Shown here: positions 7,546 through 14,145 of the stretch, in pieces | How the letters are laid out: each line of letters starts with the position of its first letter | Position numbering within the stretch: the first letter of the stretch is position 1 | Origin: CAMDWQ01 sp964543965 | Lineage (GTDB): Bacteria; Omnitrophota; Gorgyraeia; 2-02-FULL-51-18 | DNA: 15,933 nucleotides | Reading direction: 5' to 3' | Assembly: GCA_964543965.1 (NCBI GenBank) | Contig: CAZJAX010000038.1 | Location: 1 to 15,933, forward strand | The notes under the pieces: model-generated | The model's database searches: none | The model's input: the letters and a program-made list of their open reading frames with translations, nothing else | Told to the model about the DNA's origin: nothing | Program-made: the position numbers and the translations under genes

Positions 7546-9032
7546 TGGCAAAATACGTGTTGGCGCTCGACCTCGGCACGACCGGCAACCGCGCGATCGT
7601 GTTCGACAGGAAACAGCGCATCATTTCAAGCCGGTATGAGGAATTCACTCAAGTTTACCCCAAGCCCGGCTGGGTCGAACATGACCCGATGGAGATCTGG
7701 GAGAGCGTGCAGGGCGTGCTCGGGGCGACGTTTAAAAAAATAAGACCCCGCGACATCGCGGCCGTGGGCGTCACCAATCAGCGCGAAACCGTGCTGATCT
7801 GGGACAAGAAAACGGGCAAGCCCCTGCACAACGCCATTGTCTGGCAGTGCCGCCGCACGGCGCCTTTCTGCGAAGCGCTCAAAAAAAGAGGTTTCGAGAA
7901 GATCATCCATGCCAAGACCGGACTTTTTCTCGATGCCTATTTCAGCGCCAGCAAGCTCACCTGGCTTCTCGATCACGTGAAGGGTTCGCGCCGGAAGGCT
8001 TTGCGGGGAGAGATCGTCTGCGGCACCATCGACAGCTGGATCATCTGGAATCTCTCGGGCGGCGCGGCGCATGTGACCGATCCCTCCAATGCGTCGCGCA
8101 CGATGCTTTTCAACCTCAAGACCCTGAAGTGGGACTCCCGGCTCTGCCGGATCTTTCGCATCCCTAAAAATATTCTGCCTAAGGTCGTGCCCTCCAGCGG
8201 TATCTGCGCGATGCTCGATAAGCGGCTGTTCGGAAATGAGATTCCCATAGCCGGGGTCGTCGGAGATCAGCAGGCGGCGTCCTTCGCTCAAGGCTGCTTT
8301 CAGGACGGCGTGATCAAAAATACGTACGGCACTGGCCTCTTTATGCTGGAAAGTACGGGCGCGGTCCCGAGATTCTCAAAGAATCTCCTGACGACTGTCG
8401 GATGGTCGATCGGAGACTTAAAGCATACCGAGTATGCGGTGGAGGGCAGCGTTTTCATCGGCGGGGCCGCAGTACAGTGGCTGAGAGACGGCCTTGGGAT
8501 CATCAAGAGCGCTTCGGAAACGCGCGCTTTGGCCCGCTCGCTGGCATCCAACGACGGCGTCTATTTCGTGCCGGCGCTTGTAGGTCTGGGCGCTCCTTAC
8601 TGGGATCCGCACGCGCGCGGCGCATTTTTCGGCATTACGCGCGGAACGGGCCGGGCGCATTTCGTGCGGGCGGCGCTCGAATCCATCGCTTACCAGACAC
8701 GCGATATACTCGAAATCATGAAGAAGGATACCGGGCGCACGTTCCGGACTCTGCGTGTCGACGGCGGAGCCGCCGCCAACGATTTTCTCATGCAGTTTCA
8801 GGCGGACATCCTCGGCCTGCGCATCGAGCGGCCCAAGATCCTCGAGACGACGGCGCTCGGCGCCGCGGGACTCGCAGGGATCGCCGCCGGCTTTTGGAAG
8901 GATGCCGCGGAATTTAACCGGCTGAGAGCTGTCGAAAGAACGTTCAGGCCTGACCCCCGCTTCAAAGACCGCGCCGGTCTTTACAGCCGCTGGCAGGAGG
9001 CTGTACGCCGCGCCCGAAACTGGGCTCCGTGA
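7545..9032 (+). CDS. glpK: Glycerol kinase (FGGY family)
   Basis: The 495-residue protein matches GlpK over its whole length and phosphorylates glycerol to glycerol 3-phosphate with ATP. Substrate residues are visible in NQRETVLIWDKKTG (Arg-Glu), AIVWQCRRTAPFC (Trp), LFLDAYFSASKLTWLLD (Tyr) and GVVGDQQAASFAQGCF (Asp). The second phosphate/nucleotide region is KNTYGTGLFML, and ETTALGAAGLAG closes the C-terminal half. The N-terminal loop reads LDLGTTGNRAI rather than the enterobacterial LDQGTTSSRAI. I recall this variant from cyanobacterial-type glycerol kinases. No glpF or glpD is next to it. The ATG shares one base with the cobO stop (TGATG), and the end overlaps rlmH by GTGA. Confidence 0.95.
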   Translation: MAKYVLALDLGTTGNRAIVFDRKQRIISSRYEEFTQVYPKPGWVEHDPMEIWESVQGVLGATFKKIRPRDIAAVGVTNQRETVLIWDKKTGKPLHNAIVWQCRRTAPFCEALKKRGFEKIIHAKTGLFLDAYFSASKLTWLLDHVKGSRRKALRGEIVCGTIDSWIIWNLSGGAAHVTDPSNASRTMLFNLKTLKWDSRLCRIFRIPKNILPKVVPSSGICAMLDKRLFGNEIPIAGVVGDQQAASFAQGCFQDGVIKNTYGTGLFMLESTGAVPRFSKNLLTTVGWSIGDLKHTEYAVEGSVFIGGAAVQWLRDGLGIIKSASETRALARSLASNDGVYFVPALVGLGAPYWDPHARGAFFGITRGTGRAHFVRAALESIAYQTRDILEIMKKDTGRTFRTLRVDGGAAANDFLMQFQADILGLRIERPKILETTALGAAGLAGIAAGFWKDAAEFNRLRAVERTFRPDPRFKDRAGLYSRWQEAVRRARNWAP

Positions 9033-9472
9033 AGATCCGCTTCTGCCTGGCGTGGGCGCCCTCGGGAGGACGCAAGGCTTTTAAGTCCGAACACCTATCC
9101 GCCGTTTTTCAGGATTTTACGGCGCGCATTGACAAATTCGACGGCTGTGAGGTTTCAAAGCTCGAACCGGAAAGAAGATCCGGCGTCAGGCTTTGGCTCT
9201 GCCATACCGCCAAGAATGCCAAGATGCTTTCATCCGAAGAGCTGGCTAGAGCCGTGCAGAACCTCCGTAATTCAGGCGCCAAAGAGCTTCATATCGGCAT
9301 CGGCCCCGCCGACGGCTTCACCGTGGAGGACGCGGCGCGCCTTAAGCCCGACCTTTTATGGTCGTTCGGACCCATGACCTATCCTCACGAGCTGGCCGCC
9401 GTGATCGCCGCGGAACAAATCTACCGCGCCTACACGATCATTCACCGGTTTCCGTACCACGGCGGACACTGA
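9029..9472 (+). CDS. rlmH: RlmH-like 23S rRNA pseudouridine-1915 N3-methyltransferase, divergent
   Basis: The 147-residue SPOUT-family protein is slightly shorter than usual RlmH (about 155). RlmH methylates pseudouridine 1915 in helix 69 of 23S rRNA. The match is clear in the C-terminal half: LHIGIGPADGF (S-adenosylmethionine loop, residues 87-97), LLWSFGPMTYPHELAAVIAAEQIYRAYTIIHRFPYHGGH (109-147). The central segment LCHTAKNAKMLSSEELA stands where the family has an LDxxGK-like element, so Asp and Gly are replaced. The terminus is YHGGH rather than the familiar YHRE. The start is GTG in a GTGA overlap with glpK. It is last in the long overlapping gene chain, and a promoter for the next unit follows. 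Confidence 0.82.
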   Translation: MKIRFCLAWAPSGGRKAFKSEHLSAVFQDFTARIDKFDGCEVSKLEPERRSGVRLWLCHTAKNAKMLSSEELARAVQNLRNSGAKELHIGIGPADGFTVEDAARLKPDLLWSFGPMTYPHELAAVIAAEQIYRAYTIIHRFPYHGGH

Positions 9473-9514
9473 AGCGATCCGAGCCGCGTCCGTCGGCGGT
9501 GCAATTCCCTTTCG

Positions 9515-9543
9515 TTTACAAAGAATGGGCGAAAACGTATAAT
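9515..9543 (+). promoter_or_regulatory. Sigma70-type promoter for the PKD protein gene
   Basis: TTTACA at 9515-9520 and a perfect TATAAT at 9538-9543 are separated by exactly 17 bases. Transcription would start near 9550, giving a leader of about 25 bases that carries AAGGAG (9558-9563), eleven bases before the ATG. This is the only gap of about 100 bases in the first 10 kb, which supports a new transcription unit. Confidence 0.78.
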
Positions 9544-9574
9544 ACCTGCATTCAAAAAAGGAGCCCCCAAGGGT

Positions 9575-10819
9575 ATGAAAAATCAATTGATGAAAGTCCT
9601 GTCTCTGGTCGCCTTATTTGCCGTATGCAGCTCAAATACCGCTGTCTGGGCAAACAACCCGTATACCACGAAGACACAGCATGAATCCGGGGATCCGGTC
9701 TATAAGCACAACAAGAAGTCGTTTACGTCTCCTTTCGACTACGCGCCTTGCGAAGAGCGTCCCGCGCCCCCGGTCAAGCCCCAACCGGTCAAACAGGCTA
9801 ATCATTGCAATCAGTTCACGTTCGACGCCACCAAGTCTTACGATGTCGACAAGCAGAACCTGGCTGTTTCCTGGGATTTCGGCGACGGCCAGACCAGCGA
9901 CCAGCCGGTCGTCACACATACCTACGAAAAGGCGGGCGAGTACACGGTCCTTTTGTCGGTTCGCGACAACTCGGGTCTCGAGTGCGACAGCGGTATCGCG
10001 ACGACGAAAGTCCGCGCCAATTATCCTCCGGTGGTCGATGCGGGCGCGCCCGCTAAGGCCTGCCTTGGCGACACCGTCTCTTTTGACGGGTCTAAGACCC
10101 AGGCTTCCGCTCCGGGCAAGTACACCTGGGATTTCGGCGACGGCACGACGGGAGAAGGCCTATTCGTGACCCACGCGTACGAAAGGCCGGGCACTTACCG
10201 TGTGACGCTTAAAGTCGATGACGGTTTGGGCACTCCTTGCTCTTGGGGGACGGGTACGACGACGGCGGTGATCGGCGACAGAGCCTCTATCGCGCTGACG
10301 GGTCCGGCTGCGTCTTGCACCGGAAAAAACGTCACCTTCAACGCGCAGACCGATTCACGATCCAAGCTTCACTGGGATTTCGGCGACGGATCGACCTGGG
10401 ATGGCGGCTCGACAGCCAGCCATGTCTACCAGAAAGGCGGCGTCTACAATGTGACCGTCACCTCCGACAACGGGCAGGGTTTCGCTTGTTCCGTAGCCGC
10501 AGCATCCGCCGTGATCAACATCAATTCCGCTCCTATCGCTAACGCCGGCAAAAATCTCGTCTGCTGCGTGAACAAAGAGGCTGTGTTCGACGCTTCCGGT
10601 TCCAGCGACCCGGATTCGGGGCTGCTCACGTACCACTGGGATTTCGGCGACGGTGAATTCGCCGAGGGCGTGAGCGTGACGCACGCTTATCAGCAGAACG
10701 GCACCTACCGCGTTGTCCTGACCGTCAAGGACGGCTCCGGCAGCGAATGCGGTTCGGCGACCTCTTCGTTTGTCGCTAATGTGAACGCGCGGCCCGAAGC
10801 AGTGCTCGAAGTCCGATAA
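9575..10819 (+). CDS. Secreted protein of four PKD domains with one cysteine pair each
   Basis: The 414-residue protein has a signal peptide (1-26, VWA|NNP), a Pro-rich spacer (about 30-75) and four tandem PKD (Ig-fold) domains. Each carries WDFGDG (residues 100, 185, 267 and 355) followed by a V/S-H-x-Y-x-x-x-G-x-Y strand. Each domain also has two cysteines at regular distance: 78/137, 163/222, 248/305 and 330 or 331/392. These would be disulfides after export. PKD domains mediate binding or surface structure, but no catalytic domain is attached. No membrane helix, lipobox or sorting signal is visible, so it should be periplasmic or released. The protein ends at ARPEAVLEVR, which looks like the first strand of a fifth domain. 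The start is set by the promoter and Shine-Dalgarno sequence. Function unknown. Confidence 0.9.
   Translation: MKNQLMKVLSLVALFAVCSSNTAVWANNPYTTKTQHESGDPVYKHNKKSFTSPFDYAPCEERPAPPVKPQPVKQANHCNQFTFDATKSYDVDKQNLAVSWDFGDGQTSDQPVVTHTYEKAGEYTVLLSVRDNSGLECDSGIATTKVRANYPPVVDAGAPAKACLGDTVSFDGSKTQASAPGKYTWDFGDGTTGEGLFVTHAYERPGTYRVTLKVDDGLGTPCSWGTGTTTAVIGDRASIALTGPAASCTGKNVTFNAQTDSRSKLHWDFGDGSTWDGGSTASHVYQKGGVYNVTVTSDNGQGFACSVAAASAVININSAPIANAGKNLVCCVNKEAVFDASGSSDPDSGLLTYHWDFGDGEFAEGVSVTHAYQQNGTYRVVLTVKDGSGSECGSATSSFVANVNARPEAVLEVR
9797..10783 (+). repeat. Four tandem PKD-coding repeats
   Basis: The repeats are spaced 255, 246 and 264 bases apart, measured from the Trp codon of each WDFGDG. The 17 bases TGGGATTTCGGCGACGG are identical in all four (starting at 9872, 10127, 10373 and 10637), although flanking DNA has diverged. 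The conserved core could reflect duplication, selection or local gene conversion. Confidence 0.75.
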
Positions 10820-10834
10820 AAGGCAGGGCCTGAA

Positions 10835-11602
10835 ATGAGAGGGCTGTTTTTCAAACGAAAAACAGCCCTCTTTTTATTTTGTGCCGCGCTGCTTCCGCTC
10901 CCGGCCGGCGCAGCCGATCTGGTTTTTCAGAACGGCCCGGAACAGGCGTCCCTGGTCGAGCTTTATACTTCCGAAGGCTGCTCCAGCTGTCCGCCGGCCG
11001 AAGAGTGGATGATGGATCTCGGGAAATCTCCCTATCTCTGGAAAACCTTCGTGCCTGTCGTGTTTCACGTGGACTATTGGGACTATTTGGGATGGAAGGA
11101 TGTTTATGCATCCCGGCAGTTTACCCAGCGGCAAAGAGACTATCTGGCAAGGTGGAAGTCCGGCTCTGCCTATACCCCGATGATCGTGACCAACGGCCGC
11201 GAATCGAAGGAGTGGTATCTCAAGCCGACGCTCAGCCTCGACGGAAGCAAGGAAGCCGGGACGCTCAAAATCGAATGCGGCGAGGGAGGCGCGTTTCGGG
11301 TCACTTACACGCCTCACAACGGGATCTATATGGGCCGTGTGGCCGCGCACGCCGCCTATCTCGGCTGCGGCATCCGCTCGGCCGTTGAAAAAGGGGAGAA
11401 CCAGGGCCAGATCCTTCCGCACGAATTTACGGTGCTGGATCTAGTAAAGGAAGAAATGGTTTATGAACAGGGAAACCTCAAAGCTTCGTTCCGCTTCCAT
11501 CCGGAGGCGGCGCCGGCCGCTCCTAAGCATGCGATCGCCGTCTGGGTTACCCGGCGGAATCAGACAGTTCCTTTGCAGGCTGCCGGAGGATACCTGGATT
11601 GA
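10835..11602 (+). CDS. Secreted DUF1223 protein with thioredoxin-like CxxC
   Basis: The 255-residue protein carries a signal peptide (basic KRK, hydrophobic ALFLFCAALLPL, cleavage near AGA|A at 26). It matches DUF1223: LVELYTSEGCSSCPPAE holds Cys49 and Cys52 in a thioredoxin-like fold, followed by FHVDYWDYLGWKDVYASRQFTQRQRDYLARW and YTPMIVTNGR. The family is predicted to be secreted and redox-active, but its substrate is unknown. The ATG is the only plausible start. The in-frame codon 18 bases upstream is the stop of the PKD gene, and the next in-frame ATG lies after the CxxC. The first codons form a perfect terminator hairpin. Following 15 bases after the PKD gene, it must be reached by read-through or from a promoter inside that gene. 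Confidence 0.87.
   Translation: MRGLFFKRKTALFLFCAALLPLPAGAADLVFQNGPEQASLVELYTSEGCSSCPPAEEWMMDLGKSPYLWKTFVPVVFHVDYWDYLGWKDVYASRQFTQRQRDYLARWKSGSAYTPMIVTNGRESKEWYLKPTLSLDGSKEAGTLKIECGEGGAFRVTYTPHNGIYMGRVAAHAAYLGCGIRSAVEKGENQGQILPHEFTVLDLVKEEMVYEQGNLKASFRFHPEAAPAAPKHAIAVWVTRRNQTVPLQAAGGYLD
10838..10880 (+). terminator. Intrinsic terminator embedded in DUF1223 signal-peptide codons
   Basis: GAGGGCTGTTTTTC (10839-10852), loop AAAC, and GAAAAACAGCCCTC (10857-10870) form a perfect 14-bp stem. An extra A-T pair (10838/10871) makes 15. It is followed by TTTTTATTTT. The hairpin starts 19 bases after the PKD stop codon, as expected for that gene's terminator, but it lies wholly inside the next gene, starting right after its ATG (10835-10837). 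An initiating ribosome on that ATG would cover the left arm and could prevent the hairpin. Confidence 0.85.
11585..11590 (+). promoter_or_regulatory. Strong ribosome-binding site deciding the TTG start at 11599
   Basis: GGAGGA lies eight bases before the TTG, inside the last codons of the DUF1223 gene. It supports the unusual start codon, whose TTGA overlaps the previous stop. Confidence 0.65.
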
Positions 11603-11853
11603 CGCGTCTTAGATCGCTGCACCCGGAGCCGCTTCTGCCTCCCGGCAAATACCGCCATTATAAAGGTCAATTTTACGAAGTGATCGGGACGGCGCGCCAT
11701 AGCGAGACGATGGAGACTCTCGTCGTGTACAAACCGCTTTATAAGAGCAGGGCGTCTGCGCTGTGGGTACGGCCGCTCGAAATGTTCACCGAGACCGTCA
11801 AGGCCGGAGGCAGGGAAGTGCCTCGCTTCGAATACGTGAAAAAAGCCCGATGA
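11599..11853 (+). CDS. DUF1653 domain protein
   Basis: This small protein of 84 residues starts at TTG behind GGAGGA. The core PGKYRHYKGQFYEVIGTARHSETMETLVVYKPLY and the LWVRPLEMFTE ... REVPRFEYV segment match DUF1653 along its length. The fold is small and beta-rich, and no function is established to my knowledge. It overlaps both neighbours by four bases (TTGA before, ATGA after), so its production is tied to the DUF1223 and radical SAM genes. Cytoplasmic: no signal peptide or membrane segment. Confidence 0.87.
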   Translation: MTRLRSLHPEPLLPPGKYRHYKGQFYEVIGTARHSETMETLVVYKPLYKSRASALWVRPLEMFTETVKAGGREVPRFEYVKKAR

Positions 11854-13169
11854 CTAGACGCGAAATCCCCCAGCTTCTTTTCGCCGATGAAAAGGGAAAA
11901 GTCTATCCGTTCCCGGGTCTCGAAGCTGCGGGCATGAAGGCCGGAAAGTTTTTCCGCCTCGACCCCTCGGAATTCCTCAAGCTTCCCGATTTCAGCGAGC
12001 TCTTCATGCTGCCCGGCCGCGCTCCGGTCGGATTCGACCCCGATTCAGGCTCGCCGCAAACGCTGATTTTCGATCCCTACTCGAAAGAAAAGAAAAAATG
12101 CTACGCCGTGGCTGCGTTCATTCCGCCCGGACACACGATCACTCACAGTTCGGCCTACGAAGAGGAGGCGGGCGCTCCGGCGCTGCCCCTTTTTTCTTAC
12201 GCGGCATGCGTGTTCTACAAGAACGCCTTTTACGCGACAGCGCTCAGAGTGGATCCGGATTTCCGTCATGACGAGCGGTTCATGGACGCCGAGGCCATCG
12301 AGCGCAATGTCCTGGAATTTGAAAAACGCTTCCCCGGAAACCGCCTCGTCCCGCATCTGGCTCACTGCGCGACGGTGAGCGGCTGCGCCAACGCTAAAAA
12401 TTTTTTCCTGAGCCGATTTGAAGCTCCGATACCCACATCGCCGGTATGCAACGCGCAATGCCAGGGCTGTATTTCGTTCCAGCCGGCCGACCGCGGTTTT
12501 CCGTCCAACCAGCAGCGCATCCGGTTCATACCGTCCCCGGAAGAGATCGCGGATCTGGCGGTCTTCCATATCGGGTCCGTGTCAGATCCCATCGTGAGTT
12601 TCGGACAGGGCTGTGAAGGGGAGCCGACGCTGTCAGGCGATGTGATCGAAAAGGCGATACAGTTGATCCGCAAGAAGACATCCAAGGGCTCTATCAACAT
12701 GAACACCAACGCCAGCCGGCCGAAAGTCATCGAAAGGCTTTTCGCTGCGGGCCTGAACAGCATCCGTGTGAGTTTGAACAGCGTGCGCGAGCCGTACTAT
12801 TCGCTTTATTACCAGCCGCGAGGTTATTCGCTGAACGAACCGGTCGAGTCGATAAGGCTGGCGAAAAAAAGCGGCGGTTTTGTTTCTCTCAACTATCTTT
12901 CTATGCCGGGCTTCACCGACTCCGAAGAGGAAGTCCTGGCGCTGGAAAAGTTCATCGGCGACCACGGGGTGGATATGATCCAGTGGCGCAACCTCAATTA
13001 CGACCCGCTTCGGTACTTCCGCGATTTGCGTCTGCAGGGCGCCGATCAGAAGCTCCTGGGCATGCGCGAGGTTCTGGCGAGGCTCGGAAAGCGTTTTCCG
13101 CGCCTCCGCATGGGCTATTTTAACCCGAAAAAGGAAGCGATCGCCTCGAGTTTGGCGGCCGGGACCTGA
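11850..13169 (+). CDS. Radical SAM protein of an uncharacterised family
   Basis: The 439-residue protein starts at the ATG overlapping the DUF1653 stop (ATGA). An in-frame ATG at 11763 would lie within DUF1653, and its extra residues are the shadow of that gene. An N-terminal region of about 190 residues without recognisable domain contains an HC-x5-GC element (Cys173, Cys179). The radical SAM cluster motif is CNAQCQGC (Cys200, 204, 207). GQGCEGEP (252-259) is the S-adenosylmethionine-binding loop, followed by INMNTNASRP and LNSIRVSLNS strands of the partial barrel. The PTSPVCNAxCxGCI and WRNLNYDP patterns are what I recall from an uncharacterised family also present in deltaproteobacteria. 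No second ferredoxin-like cluster is obvious at the C-terminus. Substrate unknown. Confidence 0.88.
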   Translation: MTRREIPQLLFADEKGKVYPFPGLEAAGMKAGKFFRLDPSEFLKLPDFSELFMLPGRAPVGFDPDSGSPQTLIFDPYSKEKKKCYAVAAFIPPGHTITHSSAYEEEAGAPALPLFSYAACVFYKNAFYATALRVDPDFRHDERFMDAEAIERNVLEFEKRFPGNRLVPHLAHCATVSGCANAKNFFLSRFEAPIPTSPVCNAQCQGCISFQPADRGFPSNQQRIRFIPSPEEIADLAVFHIGSVSDPIVSFGQGCEGEPTLSGDVIEKAIQLIRKKTSKGSINMNTNASRPKVIERLFAAGLNSIRVSLNSVREPYYSLYYQPRGYSLNEPVESIRLAKKSGGFVSLNYLSMPGFTDSEEEVLALEKFIGDHGVDMIQWRNLNYDPLRYFRDLRLQGADQKLLGMREVLARLGKRFPRLRMGYFNPKKEAIASSLAAGT

Positions 13170-13181
13170 AATACCCTGCGC

Positions 13182-13210
13182 TTGAGAAAAAGAGGTTTCG
13201 GGGCTAAGAT
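13182..13210 (+). promoter_or_regulatory. Sigma70-type promoter for the GGDEF operon
   Basis: TTGAGA (13182-13187), a 17-base spacer and TAAGAT (13205-13210) lie in the 71-base gap after the radical SAM gene. The transcript would start near 13217, leaving a leader of about 24 bases. The -10 box lies inside the inverted repeat GGCTA-AGA-TAGCC. Confidence 0.65.
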
Positions 13211-13214
13211 AGCC
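13202..13214. promoter_or_regulatory. Inverted repeat over the -10 box, possible operator
   Basis: GGCTA-AGA-TAGCC is a perfect 5+3+5 inverted repeat covering the -10 box. It resembles the repeat at 15308-15320 (shared GCTAARAT and AGC). A repressor site is one reading. Chance is possible because -10 boxes are A/T-rich. Confidence 0.3.
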
Positions 13215-13230
13215 TGAATACGGGTTTTAC

Positions 13231-13237
13231 AAGGAGG
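13231..13237 (+). promoter_or_regulatory. AAGGAGG unusually close to the GGDEF gene start
   Basis: A perfect Shine-Dalgarno sequence ends only three bases before the ATG at 13241, which is tighter than usual. The next in-frame ATG (residue 16) has no comparable site, so 13241 stays the best start. Confidence 0.55.
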
Positions 13238-13240
13238 CAG

Positions 13241-14131
13241 ATGGATAAGGAAGCAAAGCGGGCCCAGGAAGAGCGCAACCGGCTCATGGTCGAGTATTCG
13301 TCGGACATTATCACGCTGCTCGACAGCAAGGGCGTCATCCTTTTTCTTAACCCCTCGATCCAAAGGGTGCTGGGCTATAAACCCGAAGAACTCGAAGGCA
13401 AGGTGATCTTTGATTTCATCCATCCCGACGAGCGCATCAAGGTGATGGACCGTTTTAAGAACTCCGTTGAGCACAAGGTGCTGGATGAGCTGATCCAGTT
13501 CCGCTTTCTGACCAAAGACGGCTCGTGGCGCTTCCTCGAAGCGATCGGCAGTACCGTGCTCGATGAAAATCACGGCCTGATAGCGGTCATCAATTCGCGC
13601 GACGTGACCGAACGCGTGAAGATGGAACAGAAGCTGTTCTCGATGTCGGTGGACGATCCGCTCACGGGGCTTCTCAACCGCCGAGGCTTCATGATCCTCT
13701 GCAGCCAGCAGCTCAAGATCGCCAAGCGCACGAAGCACGGCTCCTGCCTTCTTTATGTGGATCTGGACCAGCTCAAAAAGATCAATGACGATCTCGGGCA
13801 CGCCGAAGGCGACCGCGCGCTGGTGGAGACCGCCAACATTCTAAAAAAATCGTTCCGCGATCCTGACATCGTGGCCCGTCTGGGCGGAGACGAATTTGTC
13901 GTGCTGGCCATCAACGCCAACGAGATCCACGCCGGCAGCCTCATCGACCGCCTGAAAGTGAATTTGACCGCACGCAACCAGAACGCTTCTCGCAAATATC
14001 CGCTCTCGCTTTCGGCGGGCGTCGTTTATTCGGATCCGCGCAATCATTCTTCCATCGAGGATCTGATATCGCGCGCCGATATGCTGATGTACGAGCAGAA
14101 ACGACTTAAACAGAAGACCATCATCAACTGA
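13241..14131 (+). CDS. PAS-GGDEF diguanylate cyclase
   Basis: The 296-residue cytoplasmic protein has a PAS domain at about 12-125 (LDSKGVILFLNPSIQRVLGYKPEELEGK, DITERxxxEQ-like end) joined directly to a GGDEF domain (about 133-292). The cyclase signature is intact: DDPLTGLLNRRGF, YVDLDQLKKINDDLGH and RLGGDEF (motif at 215-219). The inhibitory site RxxD is present as RDPD (206-209), exactly five residues before GGDEF. It should therefore make cyclic di-GMP and be product-inhibited. The PAS domain would sense a small ligand, redox state or a partner. No haem or flavin residue can be assigned. There is no membrane segment. It is the first gene of a three-gene unit with its own promoter, 14 bases before the deaminase gene. 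Confidence 0.92.
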   Translation: MDKEAKRAQEERNRLMVEYSSDIITLLDSKGVILFLNPSIQRVLGYKPEELEGKVIFDFIHPDERIKVMDRFKNSVEHKVLDELIQFRFLTKDGSWRFLEAIGSTVLDENHGLIAVINSRDVTERVKMEQKLFSMSVDDPLTGLLNRRGFMILCSQQLKIAKRTKHGSCLLYVDLDQLKKINDDLGHAEGDRALVETANILKKSFRDPDIVARLGGDEFVVLAINANEIHAGSLIDRLKVNLTARNQNASRKYPLSLSAGVVYSDPRNHSSIEDLISRADMLMYEQKRLKQKTIIN

Positions 14132-14145
14132 AAAAAAGGAAACGA

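Noticed and set aside
7626..8291. Minus-strand open frame (221 codons) within glpK
   Set aside because: It is antisense to a full-length, well-conserved glycerol kinase, and its translation is Arg/Asp/Gly-rich with no recognisable domain.
9483..9500. Possible terminator hairpin after rlmH (GCCGC...GCGGT)
   Set aside because: Only four to five pairs can form and no T-run follows, so it is not a credible intrinsic terminator.
11763..11849. N-terminal extension of the radical SAM protein from an upstream ATG
   Set aside because: The extra 29 residues lie in another frame of the DUF1653 gene and look random. The ATG at 11850 forms the ATGA overlap seen at other junctions.
13170..13240. Riboswitch upstream of the GGDEF gene (cyclic di-GMP type)
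   Set aside because: The predicted leader is only about 24 bases, too short for any known riboswitch, and no conserved aptamer motif is visible.
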